DNA of 9,133 nucleotides from Dysgonamonadaceae bacterium. Lineage in GTDB: Bacteria > Bacteroidota > Bacteroidia > Bacteroidales > Azobacteroidaceae. The notes under the pieces were generated by a model. It saw only the letters and a list, made by a program, of their open reading frames with translations. It was not told where the DNA came from and did not search any database. The stretch covers positions 1 through 9,133 of the forward strand of contig JAITCT010000212.1 in assembly GCA_031282925.1 (NCBI GenBank), in the 5' to 3' direction. The position numbers and the translations under genes were made by a program. Positions 1-6,857 of the stretch are shown here, piece after piece. The first letter of the stretch is position 1, and the number at the start of each line of letters is the position of its first letter.

Positions 1-1754
1 TGGGAGACAACATATTTTCCGGTTCGTCACTTGAAACCGTTACCGTTAACGATAATGTCTCTTTCGGAAAGCATGCTTTTTATAACTGCAAAAATTTGAA
101 GTCCGTCACCTTCCGGGGCAGAATTAATGAAATCACAGCATTGATGTTTTATAACTGTATCGGTTTGTCGTCTTTCAATATTCCCAACGGAGTAACATCC
201 ATCGGTGACAGTGCATTTCTCCACTGTATCAATTTGCTGTCTGTCAATATCCCCAACAGTGTAACATCCATCGGTGAAGGTGCTTTCTATTGGGCAAGCA
301 ACTTAACTTCGGTAACTATTCCCAACAGTGTAACAAAGCTTGGAGCAAAAGTTTTTCACACTGCCGGTTTAACGTCAATAACCGTTCCGGGAAGCGTGAA
401 AGATATACCGTATACAATGTGTTCATTTTGTGGAAATTTAACTTCAGTCAAGATTTGCGAAGGAGTTAAAACCATAGGCAAGTGGGCGTTTCATAATTGC
501 AAAAAGCTGGAAACAGTCAGTCTTCCCGCAAGCCTGGAATCCATAGGTGACGCTGCTTTTGGATGGTGCGACAGCCTGAAGGTTATAGAGTGTAACGGCA
601 CGACTCCCCTGACTGTGGATTTTAATGGTAATGCATTTTACGGAAGCGATATAACCAAAATTTCACTTTGTGTCCCTTACGGCAGTGTTGATGCATACCG
701 GAACGCGCCGGTATGGAAAGACTTTAAGAACATCGGCACTTATCCGGCAGGAATCCATATCATCAACGGTAAAGATTTCACTGTAAATTCCGGCAGCAAA
801 ATTAAACTTACCGCTAAATTACTCCCTCATGATGCAGTGCCGGCAATCACCTGGACAAGCAGCAACGCAAGTATAGCATCGGTAGTTGACGGCACAGTAA
901 CCGCCCATGCGGAGGGCGAAGCAGTCATCACTGCAACCACCGGTAACAGAATTTTTAAGGATGAATGCAGAATAACGGTAAAGACTGGAAATAATGTCGC
1001 CCCCGGACAGGATATTTTTCAGGAATGGAAAAACGCCAACCATATTACACTTCCTGTTAATTACACTCTGAGAGACGGTATATTTGCCAGCCATTCATCT
1101 CTTGAAACTGCTACAGTTGGTGATAATGTTACCTTCGGAAAGCAAACCTTTTATAATTGCAGTAATTTGAAGTCCGTCACCTTCCGGGGCAGAATTAATG
1201 AGATTACCGAATGGATGTTCCGGTTCTGCAGGAGTTTGGAGTCAGTTTGTATTCCCGCCGGCGTAACATCCATCGGCGACTATGCCTTTGAAGGCTGCAG
1301 CAGTTTGTCATCCGTTACTATTCCCAACAGCGTAACATCTATTGGTAAATTTGCATTTTATCGTTGTGCCGGTTTGTCATCCGTAAATATTCCCGACGGC
1401 GTAACATTCATAGGCGACTGGGCTTTTTGTGAATCAGGTTTAACGTCGATAACCGTTCCCAACGGTGTTACACGGCTTGGAGACAGCGCCTTTGACAATG
1501 CGGATTTAACGTCAATAACTGTTCCGGCAAGCCTGGAATATATAGACGAATGGGCATTTGGCCGTTGTTATAATCTAAAGATTATAGAGTGTAAAGCTGT
1601 AATTCCACCGGATATGCATCCCGATGCATTTATCTACAGCGATTTGACCAATGTTACAGTTTATGTTCCGCAAGGCAGTGTCGATGCATACAGGAACGCG
1701 CCCGTATGGAAAAACTTCCCTTCCATTGTTGCTTCTCCGCCGGCAGCAAAGTAA
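1..1754 (+). CDS. BspA-like leucine-rich-repeat surface protein with Big_2 domain, 5' truncated
   Basis: The reading frame is open from base 3 with no convincing start, so the N-terminus, any signal peptide and perhaps further modules lie upstream; 583 residues are visible. The protein is a string of about 22-23-residue LRR_5 repeats with the core pattern L-x-S-V-x-I-P-x-x-V-x-S-I-G-x-x-A-F-x-x-C, typical of the BspA/Treponema pallidum LRR family. There are about eight repeats in bases 30-600 and seven in 1101-1590. Each block ends in the family's usual cap (VPYGSVDAYRNAPVWKDF at about 673-728 and its twin near 1666-1720). Between them, at about 753-986, sits an Ig-like Big_2 domain with the hallmark ITWTSSNASIASV. 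Such proteins are commonly cell-surface or secreted adhesins that bind host or bacterial partners; the ligand cannot be read here. The C-terminus (ASPPAAK) stops soon after the second cap, with no visible type IX sorting domain or membrane anchor. The family call is secure; the function is inferred. Confidence 0.92.
   Translation, partial: GDNIFSGSSLETVTVNDNVSFGKHAFYNCKNLKSVTFRGRINEITALMFYNCIGLSSFNIPNGVTSIGDSAFLHCINLLSVNIPNSVTSIGEGAFYWASNLTSVTIPNSVTKLGAKVFHTAGLTSITVPGSVKDIPYTMCSFCGNLTSVKICEGVKTIGKWAFHNCKKLETVSLPASLESIGDAAFGWCDSLKVIECNGTTPLTVDFNGNAFYGSDITKISLCVPYGSVDAYRNAPVWKDFKNIGTYPAGIHIINGKDFTVNSGSKIKLTAKLLPHDAVPAITWTSSNASIASVVDGTVTAHAEGEAVITATTGNRIFKDECRITVKTGNNVAPGQDIFQEWKNANHITLPVNYTLRDGIFASHSSLETATVGDNVTFGKQTFYNCSNLKSVTFRGRINEITEWMFRFCRSLESVCIPAGVTSIGDYAFEGCSSLSSVTIPNSVTSIGKFAFYRCAGLSSVNIPDGVTFIGDWAFCESGLTSITVPNGVTRLGDSAFDNADLTSITVPASLEYIDEWAFGRCYNLKIIECKAVIPPDMHPDAFIYSDLTNVTVYVPQGSVDAYRNAPVWKNFPSIVASPPAAK
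93..130 (+). repeat. Copy 1 of a 38-bp exact direct repeat within the LRR gene
   Basis: These 38 bases are identical to 1164-1201, exactly 1071 bases (357 codons) downstream in the same frame. Both encode NLKSVTFRGRINE followed by the same split codon. Perfect nucleotide identity, silent positions included, points to recent module duplication or gene conversion and not to selection on protein sequence alone. Confidence 0.9.
1164..1201 (+). repeat. Copy 2 of the 38-bp exact direct repeat within the LRR gene
   Basis: Identical to 93-130, in the same frame and at the same place in the second LRR module, in the second repeat unit after the module start. It is a likely site of homologous recombination that could add or delete a whole 357-residue module. 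Confidence 0.9.
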
Positions 1755-1760
1755 AATGAA

Positions 1761-2012
1761 ATTACGAGTTACGTAGGGGCGCACCCGTGTGTGCGCCCCT
1801 TTGTTGTGCGCGGCACCGCGGCATTGCGAGCTGCAAGGCGAAGCAATCAGGAGAACAACCGCAGCCGTTGGCGCGAGGCGTAGGGGCGCACCTGTGTGTG
1901 CGCCCCCTATGATTCAGGGCGCCCCTGTGTGCGCCCCTACGTCGCGGCTACCAATGACGGCTGCGGTAATCCCCCCGTTGGCGAAAGTGCGGCTTTCCCC
2001 GTAACTCGTAAT
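1761..2012. repeat. MITE-like nested inverted-repeat cluster
   Basis: A perfect 13-bp inverted repeat bounds this segment (ATTACGAGTTACG at 1761-1773 and its complement at 2000-2012). Inside lies a second inverted pair (CCGCAGCCGT at 1859-1868 with 1957-1966), a third (CGTAGGGG at 1879-1886 with 1934-1941), and three copies of a hairpin of the form TAGGGGCGCAC...GTGCGCCCCTA (1774-1801, 1881-1908, and a shortened one at 1916-1940). The stretch 1823-1850 resembles the widespread CATTGCGAG...GAAGCAATC dispersed repeat. No transposase or believable gene is inside. Size and structure fit a non-autonomous element, or several palindromes inserted into one another; mobility is inferred. Confidence 0.65.
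1775..1806 (+). terminator. GC-rich hairpin after the LRR gene; possible terminator, also a dispersed-repeat unit
   Basis: A perfect 10-bp stem (1775-1784 with 1791-1800) encloses a 6-base loop and is followed by TTGTTG, 20 bases after the LRR stop codon. It could end transcription, but the T-tract is poor. The same palindrome recurs at 1883-1906 and in reduced form at 1917-1936, so it belongs to a repeat family, and any terminator role may be secondary. Confidence 0.4.
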
Positions 2013-2096
2013 TTGTAATTTCACTTCGTGGCTACGGCCGATTTCCCCGGTTACGACTAAACGGGTTTTCGTAACTTGTAACTTTTTTCTCATGCG

Positions 2097-2128
2097 TTTG
2101 GAAAATTGACGTTTTTCATCTAATTTTG
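2097..2128 (+). promoter_or_regulatory. Bacteroidetes-type promoter for proS
   Basis: A TTTG box (2097-2100) lies 20 bases upstream of TAATTTTG (2121-2128), a full match to the Bacteroides -33 TTTG / -7 TAnnTTTG consensus. Transcription would begin near 2133-2136, giving a leader of about 30 bases before the ATG at 2166. The leader is A-rich with no Shine-Dalgarno sequence, as is usual in this phylum. It lies outside the repeat cluster. Confidence 0.75.
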
Positions 2129-2165
2129 CGCTTCAAATTGAAAAACAATAAAATACAGTAAGATA

Positions 2166-3647
2166 ATGGCAGCAGAAATTAAAGAACTGACGTCAAGAAG
2201 CGGGAACTACGCGCAGTGGTATAACGATTTGGTGCTGAAAGCCGACCTGGCCGAAAATTCGGCCGTTCGCGGATGCATGGTGATTAAACCCTACGGATAT
2301 GCGATTTGGGAGAAAATTCAGCGGCAACTGGATGATATGTTTAAGGAAACCGGTCACGTGAATGCGTATTTCCCGCTGTTTATTCCCAAATCTTTTTTAA
2401 GCAGGGAGGCTGCCCATGTGGAAGGATTCGCCAAGGAATGTGCGGTGGTTACGCATTACCGGTTGAAAAATGATCCGAACGGGAAAGGCGTTATCGTCGA
2501 CCCTGAGGCCAGGCTGGAAGAAGAGCTGATTGTCCGCCCGACTTCCGAAACGATTATCTGGAACACGTATAAAGGATGGATTCAGTCATACCGCGATTTA
2601 CCGGTTCTGGTCAACCAGTGGGCAAACGTTGTCCGCTGGGAGATGCGCACACGCCTGTTTCTGCGGACAGCCGAATTTTTGTGGCAGGAAGGTCATACGG
2701 CGCACGCGACCCGGGAGGAAGCCATTGCGGAAACCCGGAAAATGTTGGACGTTTATGCCGAGTTTGCCGAAAAATACATGGCCGTTCCTGTATTGAAAGG
2801 GGCAAAGACCCCCGGCGAAAGATTCGCCGGCGCCGTGGATACGTTTTGTATCGAAGCCTTGATGCAGGATGGAAAAGCCTTGCAGGCGGGAACATCCCAT
2901 TTCCTGGGGCAGAATTTTGCCCGGGCGTTTGACGTACAGTTTTTGGACAGGGAAGGAAAGCGGGATTATGTATGGTCAACCTCCTGGGGCGTTTCTACCC
3001 GTTTGATGGGCGCTTTGATTATGGCTCATTCCGATGATAACGGTTTGGTACTGCCGCCGAAATTAGCTCCCTTTCAGGTTGTTGTTGTGCCGATTTACAA
3101 AAACGACGAGCAGTTTGCCGCTATCAATGAACAGCTTCTTAAAGTTATCAAAGACCTGAAAGCCCTTAACATCACCGTTAAATATGACGATTCCCGGAAT
3201 AAAAAACCGGGATGGAAGTTTTCCGAATATGAATTGAAAGGAGTGCCTGTCCGCCTGGCGATGGGCGGGCGCGACCTGGAAAACGGCACTATTGAAGCGG
3301 CTCGCCGCGATACTCTGACGAAAGAAACCGTCGGTTTGGAAAACATTGCGTCTTACGTTAAAAATCTTTTGGACGATATTCAAGCGAATATCTACCGGAA
3401 AGCATTGGATTTCCGCACATCCCAAACTTTTACGGCAGATAATTACGACGAGTTCAAGCAAAAAATCGAAGACGGCGGATTCATCCTTGCTCACTGGGAC
3501 GGGACTCCGGAAACGGAAGAGTTAATTAAGGAAGAAACCAAAGCGACCATCCGCTGTATTCCTTTCGATGGCGACAAAACGCCCGGGAAGTGCATGGTGA
3601 CGGGGAAACCTTCGGCGCAGCGGGTCGTTTTTGCAAGATCTTATTAA
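2166..3647 (+). CDS. proS: Prolyl-tRNA synthetase, archaeal/eukaryotic-like (type 3)
   Basis: This cytoplasmic class II aminoacyl-tRNA synthetase charges tRNA-Pro with proline using ATP. The 493-residue protein lacks the bacterial YbaK-like editing insertion, which marks the archaeal/eukaryotic-like form used by Bacteroidetes. Visible are motif 1 around [12 protein letters not shown] (41-52), the RPTSE proline/ATP site (124-128), motif 2 from [20 protein letters not shown] (157-176), the [14 protein letters not shown] loop (242-255) and motif 3 [11 protein letters not shown] (275-285, Arg279). An HGTP anticodon-binding domain (about 303-405) and the C-terminal ProRS domain follow, and the chain ends in Tyr493 as these enzymes usually do. 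Of the four zinc cysteines known in the archaeal/Thermus type, only Cys476 remains; the others read Asp445, Thr450 and Thr479. The ATG at 2166 is chosen from the promoter and the normal N-terminus. yigZ lies 84 bases downstream, possibly co-transcribed. Confidence 0.97.
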   Translation: MAAEIKELTSRSGNYAQWYNDLVLKADLAENSAVRGCMVIKPYGYAIWEKIQRQLDDMFKETGHVNAYFPLFIPKSFLSREAAHVEGFAKECAVVTHYRLKNDPNGKGVIVDPEARLEEELIVRPTSETIIWNTYKGWIQSYRDLPVLVNQWANVVRWEMRTRLFLRTAEFLWQEGHTAHATREEAIAETRKMLDVYAEFAEKYMAVPVLKGAKTPGERFAGAVDTFCIEALMQDGKALQAGTSHFLGQNFARAFDVQFLDREGKRDYVWSTSWGVSTRLMGALIMAHSDDNGLVLPPKLAPFQVVVVPIYKNDEQFAAINEQLLKVIKDLKALNITVKYDDSRNKKPGWKFSEYELKGVPVRLAMGGRDLENGTIEAARRDTLTKETVGLENIASYVKNLLDDIQANIYRKALDFRTSQTFTADNYDEFKQKIEDGGFILAHWDGTPETEELIKEETKATIRCIPFDGDKTPGKCMVTGKPSAQRVVFARSY

Positions 3648-3648
3648 G

Positions 3649-3730
3649 GGGTGAACGGTGAAGAAGTGAACTGTGAACTTATGAATCCCAACCGTTCACA
3701 GTTCACTTCTTCACCGTTCTCCGTTCACCC
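3649..3730. repeat. Long hairpin filling the proS-yigZ gap
   Basis: Bases 3653-3678 pair perfectly with 3694-3719 (26 bp) around a 15-base loop. The right arm carries one extra TGAAC-type unit, so 3721-3730 can alternatively pair with 3649-3658. The arms consist of degenerate short repeats of GTGAAC/GGTGAA. The stem begins right after the proS stop and ends just before the yigZ ATG. There is no T-run, so it is a weak terminator candidate. It could stabilise the proS mRNA 3' end, mask the yigZ start, or be an inserted palindromic repeat. Confidence 0.85.
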
Positions 3731-3731
3731 A

Positions 3732-4367
3732 ATGACAGACGTTTACAAAACTATTTCAGCGATTTCGGAAGGTTATATTACCGAACAGCGGAGTAAATTT
3801 ATCTCCTGCGCGCTTCCCGTGCGGACGCCGGAAGAGGTAAAGGAAAAGGTTGATGCTTTCCGCAAACAGTATTACGATGCACGGCACATCTGCTGGGCAT
3901 ATATGCTGGGCGCCGACCGTATGCAATTCAGGGTTCATGACGACGGCGAGCCTTCTTCTACTGCCGGGAAACCTGTTTTGGGGGTTATTAATTCCCATGG
4001 ATTGACGGATATATTGATTATTGTTGTCCGTTATTTCGGCGGAGTGAAACTGGGTACTGGCGGATTAATTGCCGCTTACCGCGCGGCGGCTCAGAACGCC
4101 GTTGCCCATGCGGAAATCACACTAAAGACTGTTGATGAAGATATTACTGTTTCCTTTGAATATCCGTTTCTGAACAGTGTGATGAAAATCGTCAAAGACG
4201 ATAATCCCCTGATTGTTTCCCAAAAGTTTGGCATGGATTGCGTGATGACTTTACGCATCAGGAAAAGTAAAGCCGGAAAATTACGGGAAAAATTGTTGAA
4301 AGTGGAAACGTTGATAGCTGATTTTCAACAAAACAAACAGATCTCAAAACGGCAGATTTCCACGTAA
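3732..4367 (+). CDS. yigZ: IMPACT/YigZ family protein (UPF0029 plus DUF1949)
   Basis: The 211-residue cytoplasmic protein has the usual length and order of the family: an N-terminal UPF0029/IMPACT domain (about 8-125) and a smaller C-terminal DUF1949 ferredoxin-like domain (about 138-195). Diagnostic stretches are EGYITEQRSKFI (13-24), DARHICWAYMLG (49-60), HDDGEPSSTAGKPVLGVI (69-86) and VVRYFGGVKLGTGGL (98-112). Relatives include E. coli YigZ and, for the first domain, eukaryotic IMPACT, a translation regulator acting through GCN1; the bacterial role is not settled. The frame opens 27 codons earlier at 3651, but that extension is encoded by the hairpin and is absent from the family, so the ATG at 3732 (MTDVYKTI) is the better start. 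No Shine-Dalgarno sequence is visible. The gene may be read through from proS. Confidence 0.93.
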   Translation: MTDVYKTISAISEGYITEQRSKFISCALPVRTPEEVKEKVDAFRKQYYDARHICWAYMLGADRMQFRVHDDGEPSSTAGKPVLGVINSHGLTDILIIVVRYFGGVKLGTGGLIAAYRAAAQNAVAHAEITLKTVDEDITVSFEYPFLNSVMKIVKDDNPLIVSQKFGMDCVMTLRIRKSKAGKLREKLLKVETLIADFQQNKQISKRQIST

Positions 4368-4392
4368 CTTTATGGCGTATTCATGCGAATTT

Positions 4393-4412
4393 CAGGAACT
4401 TATTCCTGTTTT
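4393..4412 (+). terminator. Possible weak intrinsic terminator after yigZ
   Basis: A 6-bp stem (CAGGAA 4393-4398 with TTCCTG 4403-4408) has a 4-base loop and is followed directly by TTTT, 25 bases after the yigZ stop codon. It is short and of modest GC content, but placed where a terminator is expected before the next promoter. Confidence 0.4.
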
Positions 4413-4479
4413 CCTGCAAGCCTGAAAAGAATTAACCCAAAAAATCCTTAGTTGTAGTGTTATATCAAAAATTATATTG

Positions 4480-4487
4480 TACTTTTG
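4480..4487 (+). promoter_or_regulatory. Bacteroidetes -7 box for the DUF1573-meaB operon
   Basis: TACTTTTG fits the TAnnTTTG consensus. The -33 element is not a clean TTTG; the nearest candidate is the TTGT at 4452-4455, spaced slightly too far. Transcription would start near 4492, leaving an AT-rich leader of about 110 bases. I see no riboswitch-like fold there. The rest of the 4368-4604 gap holds only the hairpin above and AT-rich sequence. Confidence 0.5.
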
Positions 4488-4604
4488 CGAAAATTTAAAT
4501 CTTACAACAGTCTAAATTAAAACCGGCAGCAACCATTGAAGACGAAAAGATTCTTTTAGTTATATTTAATTGATTTTTAATAATATATAAGCGTTTATTT
4601 ACGT

Positions 4605-5675
4605 ATGAGAAGGATTGGTTTTTTATTAATCTGTGTTACAGTCAATTTAGCATTTTCTTTTGCACAGGAAGGCGGAAAGATCGCTTTCAATGAAAAAAAA
4701 CATGATTTTGGTGTGATTTCCGAAAAAGGAGGAAACGTAAGTTTTGATTTTATTCTGACGAATCATTCGGATGAGCCGCTGTTAATCAACAATGTTAAAG
4801 CATCTTGCGGATGCACCACTCCTTCCTGGACAAAAACGCCTGTCGAACCGAAAAAGTCGGGAACGATTACGGTTTCCTATAATCCGAGCAGGCAGCGCGG
4901 CTCTTTTCTCAAGTCAATTACGGTTTATACAAACCTGGAAACTCCAATTACACTGCAAATAAGCGGCGAAGTGACAGACGCCACCGCCGTTCCCGCACAA
5001 AAAAAAAATGAAGAAACTTATCCGGTTGCTTTAGGAGATTATCTATTAAAAAGTAAAGATTTGAATTTCGGACAATTAGACCTTTCCGGTTCAAAAACCA
5101 TCCGGCTGGAAGGGTTCAACAATTCCGATAAGCCTGTAACTCAAAAAATTACCCCGCCCAAGTATTTTACCGTCAATTACAGTCCTGTTGTCGAGCCTAA
5201 GAAAGAATCGGTTATTGAAGTTACTTTTTTTGCCGCACATTATAATAAATATGGTTACGCAAACGGCGATTTGGTTTTTTATATAAATGACCGGAAACAT
5301 ATTTTACCTTATTCGGCCTTGGTTTTAGATGATTTTAATAACTGGGGGCAGGGCAAAAAAGCCGATGCCGGAAAAATCAATACAAATACGGCAGAAATTA
5401 ATTTCGGTAATTTTACTGCGGGAACGGGCAGGACTTTGAAATTATCAAATTCGGGGAAAAGTGTTTTGAATATCAGGAATATACAATCGTCCAGCCCATG
5501 GGTTGCGCCTTCTAAAACGACTTTTGCAATTAATCCGAACGAGATTGTTGAGTTGAAAGTGAATATTAATAAAGGTAAAATAAAATCTCCTTTTAATTCA
5601 ACACTTTCAATTGTTTCCAACGATCCGAAAAAACCGTTGCTTGAAGTGCGGGTAACAGCAAATCCTTTACAATGA
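4605..5675 (+). CDS. Exported DUF1573 protein with repeated Ig-like (ASH-type) domains
   Basis: The protein has 356 residues. A type I signal peptide covers about 1-20, with a charged MRR start, a hydrophobic core and likely cleavage in SFA-QEG; no lipobox is present, so a periplasmic or secreted soluble form is expected. Residues 28-122 form a DUF1573 domain with the hallmark VKASCGCTTPSWTKTPVEP (64-82), including Cys68 and Cys70. Two further beta-rich segments, about 148-238 and 262-352, resemble ASPM/SPD-2/Hydin-type immunoglobulin folds, the last containing FGNFTAGTGRTLKLSNSG. DUF1573 proteins are abundant in Bacteroidetes but their role is unknown, and none is assigned here. Its TGA overlaps the meaB ATG, implying co-translation. 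A 10-A run in the linker after the DUF1573 domain is unusual. Start chosen for the signal peptide; no Shine-Dalgarno sequence. Confidence 0.88.
   Translation: MRRIGFLLICVTVNLAFSFAQEGGKIAFNEKKHDFGVISEKGGNVSFDFILTNHSDEPLLINNVKASCGCTTPSWTKTPVEPKKSGTITVSYNPSRQRGSFLKSITVYTNLETPITLQISGEVTDATAVPAQKKNEETYPVALGDYLLKSKDLNFGQLDLSGSKTIRLEGFNNSDKPVTQKITPPKYFTVNYSPVVEPKKESVIEVTFFAAHYNKYGYANGDLVFYINDRKHILPYSALVLDDFNNWGQGKKADAGKINTNTAEINFGNFTAGTGRTLKLSNSGKSVLNIRNIQSSSPWVAPSKTTFAINPNEIVELKVNINKGKIKSPFNSTLSIVSNDPKKPLLEVRVTANPLQ
4999..5008 (+). repeat. A10 homopolymer inside the DUF1573 gene
   Basis: Ten consecutive A bases encode the Gln-Lys-Lys-Asn linker (residues 132-135) just after the DUF1573 domain. An A8 run also occurs at 4693-4700. 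Runs of this length are prone to polymerase slippage, so reversible frameshift or a sequencing length error are both possible; the frame as given is intact. Confidence 0.9.
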
Positions 5676-6775
5676 ATTATATAGAGCATCCGGAAAACAA
5701 TCCCCAATACACCGGTTTGAACGTGAATAAAGGAATTGCCCAGCCCCCCGTTATCAATCCATACCCGGCGGAGAGGAAAAAACGCCGCGATTATACGCCG
5801 GCCGAATATACGGAAGAAATACGGAAAGGGAACATTACGGTTTTAAGCCAAGCCGTTACCCTGTTGGAAAGTCAAAAGCCGGAACATCAGGCCGTTGCTC
5901 AGGAAGTGATTGAAAAATGCCTGCCTTTTGCCGGAAATTCGGTGCGCATCGGGATTACCGGCGTCCCCGGCGCAGGGAAAAGCACTTCGATTGATGCTTT
6001 CGGAATGCATTTGATTCACAAGCGAAACCGGAAGTTGGCCGTCCTGGCTATTGATCCGAGCAGCGAACGTTCCAAAGGCAGTATTTTAGGCGATAAAACG
6101 CGCATGGAAGAACTTTCGCGCGATTCCAGGGCCTTTATCCGGCCTTCTCCTTCGGCAGGCTCTTTGGGCGGCGTTGCCCGCAAAACCCGCGAGACAATTA
6201 TTTTATGCGAGGCCGCCGGATTCGATACCATTTTTGTAGAAACCGTTGGCGTGGGACAATCGGAAACGGCTGTCCATTCGATGGTTGATTTCTTTTTGCT
6301 CATCCAACTGGCCGGAACGGGCGACGAACTGCAAGGAATCAAACGCGGAATTATGGAAATGGCCGACGGGATTATTGTCAATAAGGCCGACGGAAGCAAT
6401 ATCGAAAAAGCCCAACTGGCCGCCGCTCAATATCGCAACGCCTTACATCTGTTTCCTTTACCGCCTTCAGCTTGGACTCCAAAAGTGCTGACTTATTCAG
6501 GCTATTATCAATTGGGGATTACCGAAATATGGGATATGGTTGATGAATATATCGCCTTTACCAGGGGAAACGGCTATTTTGAGCAACGCCGCCATTCGCA
6601 GGCGAAATACTGGATGTATGAAAGTATAAACGAGCAACTGAAAAATCATTTTTATCAGTCGCCCGTTATTGGGGAAAAATTACTCGCCAAAGAAAGGCAG
6701 GTGCTTTGTTCCGAGATAAGTTCGTTTGCGGCGGCAAAGCAAATGTTGGATATATACTTCAAAGAAAAAGTATAA
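5672..6775 (+). CDS. meaB: MeaB/ArgK-type GTPase, methylmalonyl-CoA mutase chaperone
   Basis: A cytoplasmic G3E-family P-loop GTPase that gates delivery and repair of adenosylcobalamin in methylmalonyl-CoA mutase, the enzyme interconverting succinyl-CoA and methylmalonyl-CoA in propionate metabolism. The 367-residue protein shows the Walker A loop GVPGAGKST (97-105), the IDPSSERSKGSILGDKTRM switch region (127-145), RPSPSAGSLGGVARKTRE (157-174), the Walker B/G3 segment ETVGVGQSE (190-198), and the G4 base-recognition motif NKAD (237-240). A C-terminal helical dimerisation arm (about 300-367) follows. It is somewhat longer than E. coli ArgK because of a leader of about 40 residues (HPENNPQYTGLNVNKGI), which I recognise from Bacteroidales homologues. 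The ATG overlaps the upstream stop as ATGA, so translation is probably coupled to the DUF1573 gene. The mutase genes are not in this window. No terminator is obvious in the 82-base convergent gap downstream. Confidence 0.96.
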   Translation: MNYIEHPENNPQYTGLNVNKGIAQPPVINPYPAERKKRRDYTPAEYTEEIRKGNITVLSQAVTLLESQKPEHQAVAQEVIEKCLPFAGNSVRIGITGVPGAGKSTSIDAFGMHLIHKRNRKLAVLAIDPSSERSKGSILGDKTRMEELSRDSRAFIRPSPSAGSLGGVARKTRETIILCEAAGFDTIFVETVGVGQSETAVHSMVDFFLLIQLAGTGDELQGIKRGIMEMADGIIVNKADGSNIEKAQLAAAQYRNALHLFPLPPSAWTPKVLTYSGYYQLGITEIWDMVDEYIAFTRGNGYFEQRRHSQAKYWMYESINEQLKNHFYQSPVIGEKLLAKERQVLCSEISSFAAAKQMLDIYFKEKV

Positions 6776-6857
6776 AACAGCGTACCATCACGGCTTTATC
6801 TAAAATCAGCATACCTTGGAACACCCGCCCATATCTTTATAAGCCTGAAAATCAATC

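Noticed and set aside
1789..2004. 71-codon + strand frame in the gap before proS
   Set aside because: It is the translation of palindromic repeats (repeated CAP/RHCELQGEAI-type peptide), has no promoter or start context, and matches no protein family.
2530..3494. Several open frames on both strands within proS
   Set aside because: They lie in other frames of a clearly recognisable synthetase, lack motifs, and have Arg/Pro/Cys-rich shadow composition.
3651..3731. 27-codon N-terminal extension of YigZ
   Set aside because: It is entirely encoded by the hairpin, begins with a TTG/GTG-type alternative start, and is absent from the family; the ATG at 3732 restores the normal N-terminus.
5309..5707. 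132-codon - strand frame opposite the DUF1573 gene end
   Set aside because: It is the complement of a recognisable coding sequence and has no family features or promoter.
6776..6857. Bidirectional terminator between meaB and htrA
   Set aside because: No stem of useful length followed by a T-run could be found on either strand.
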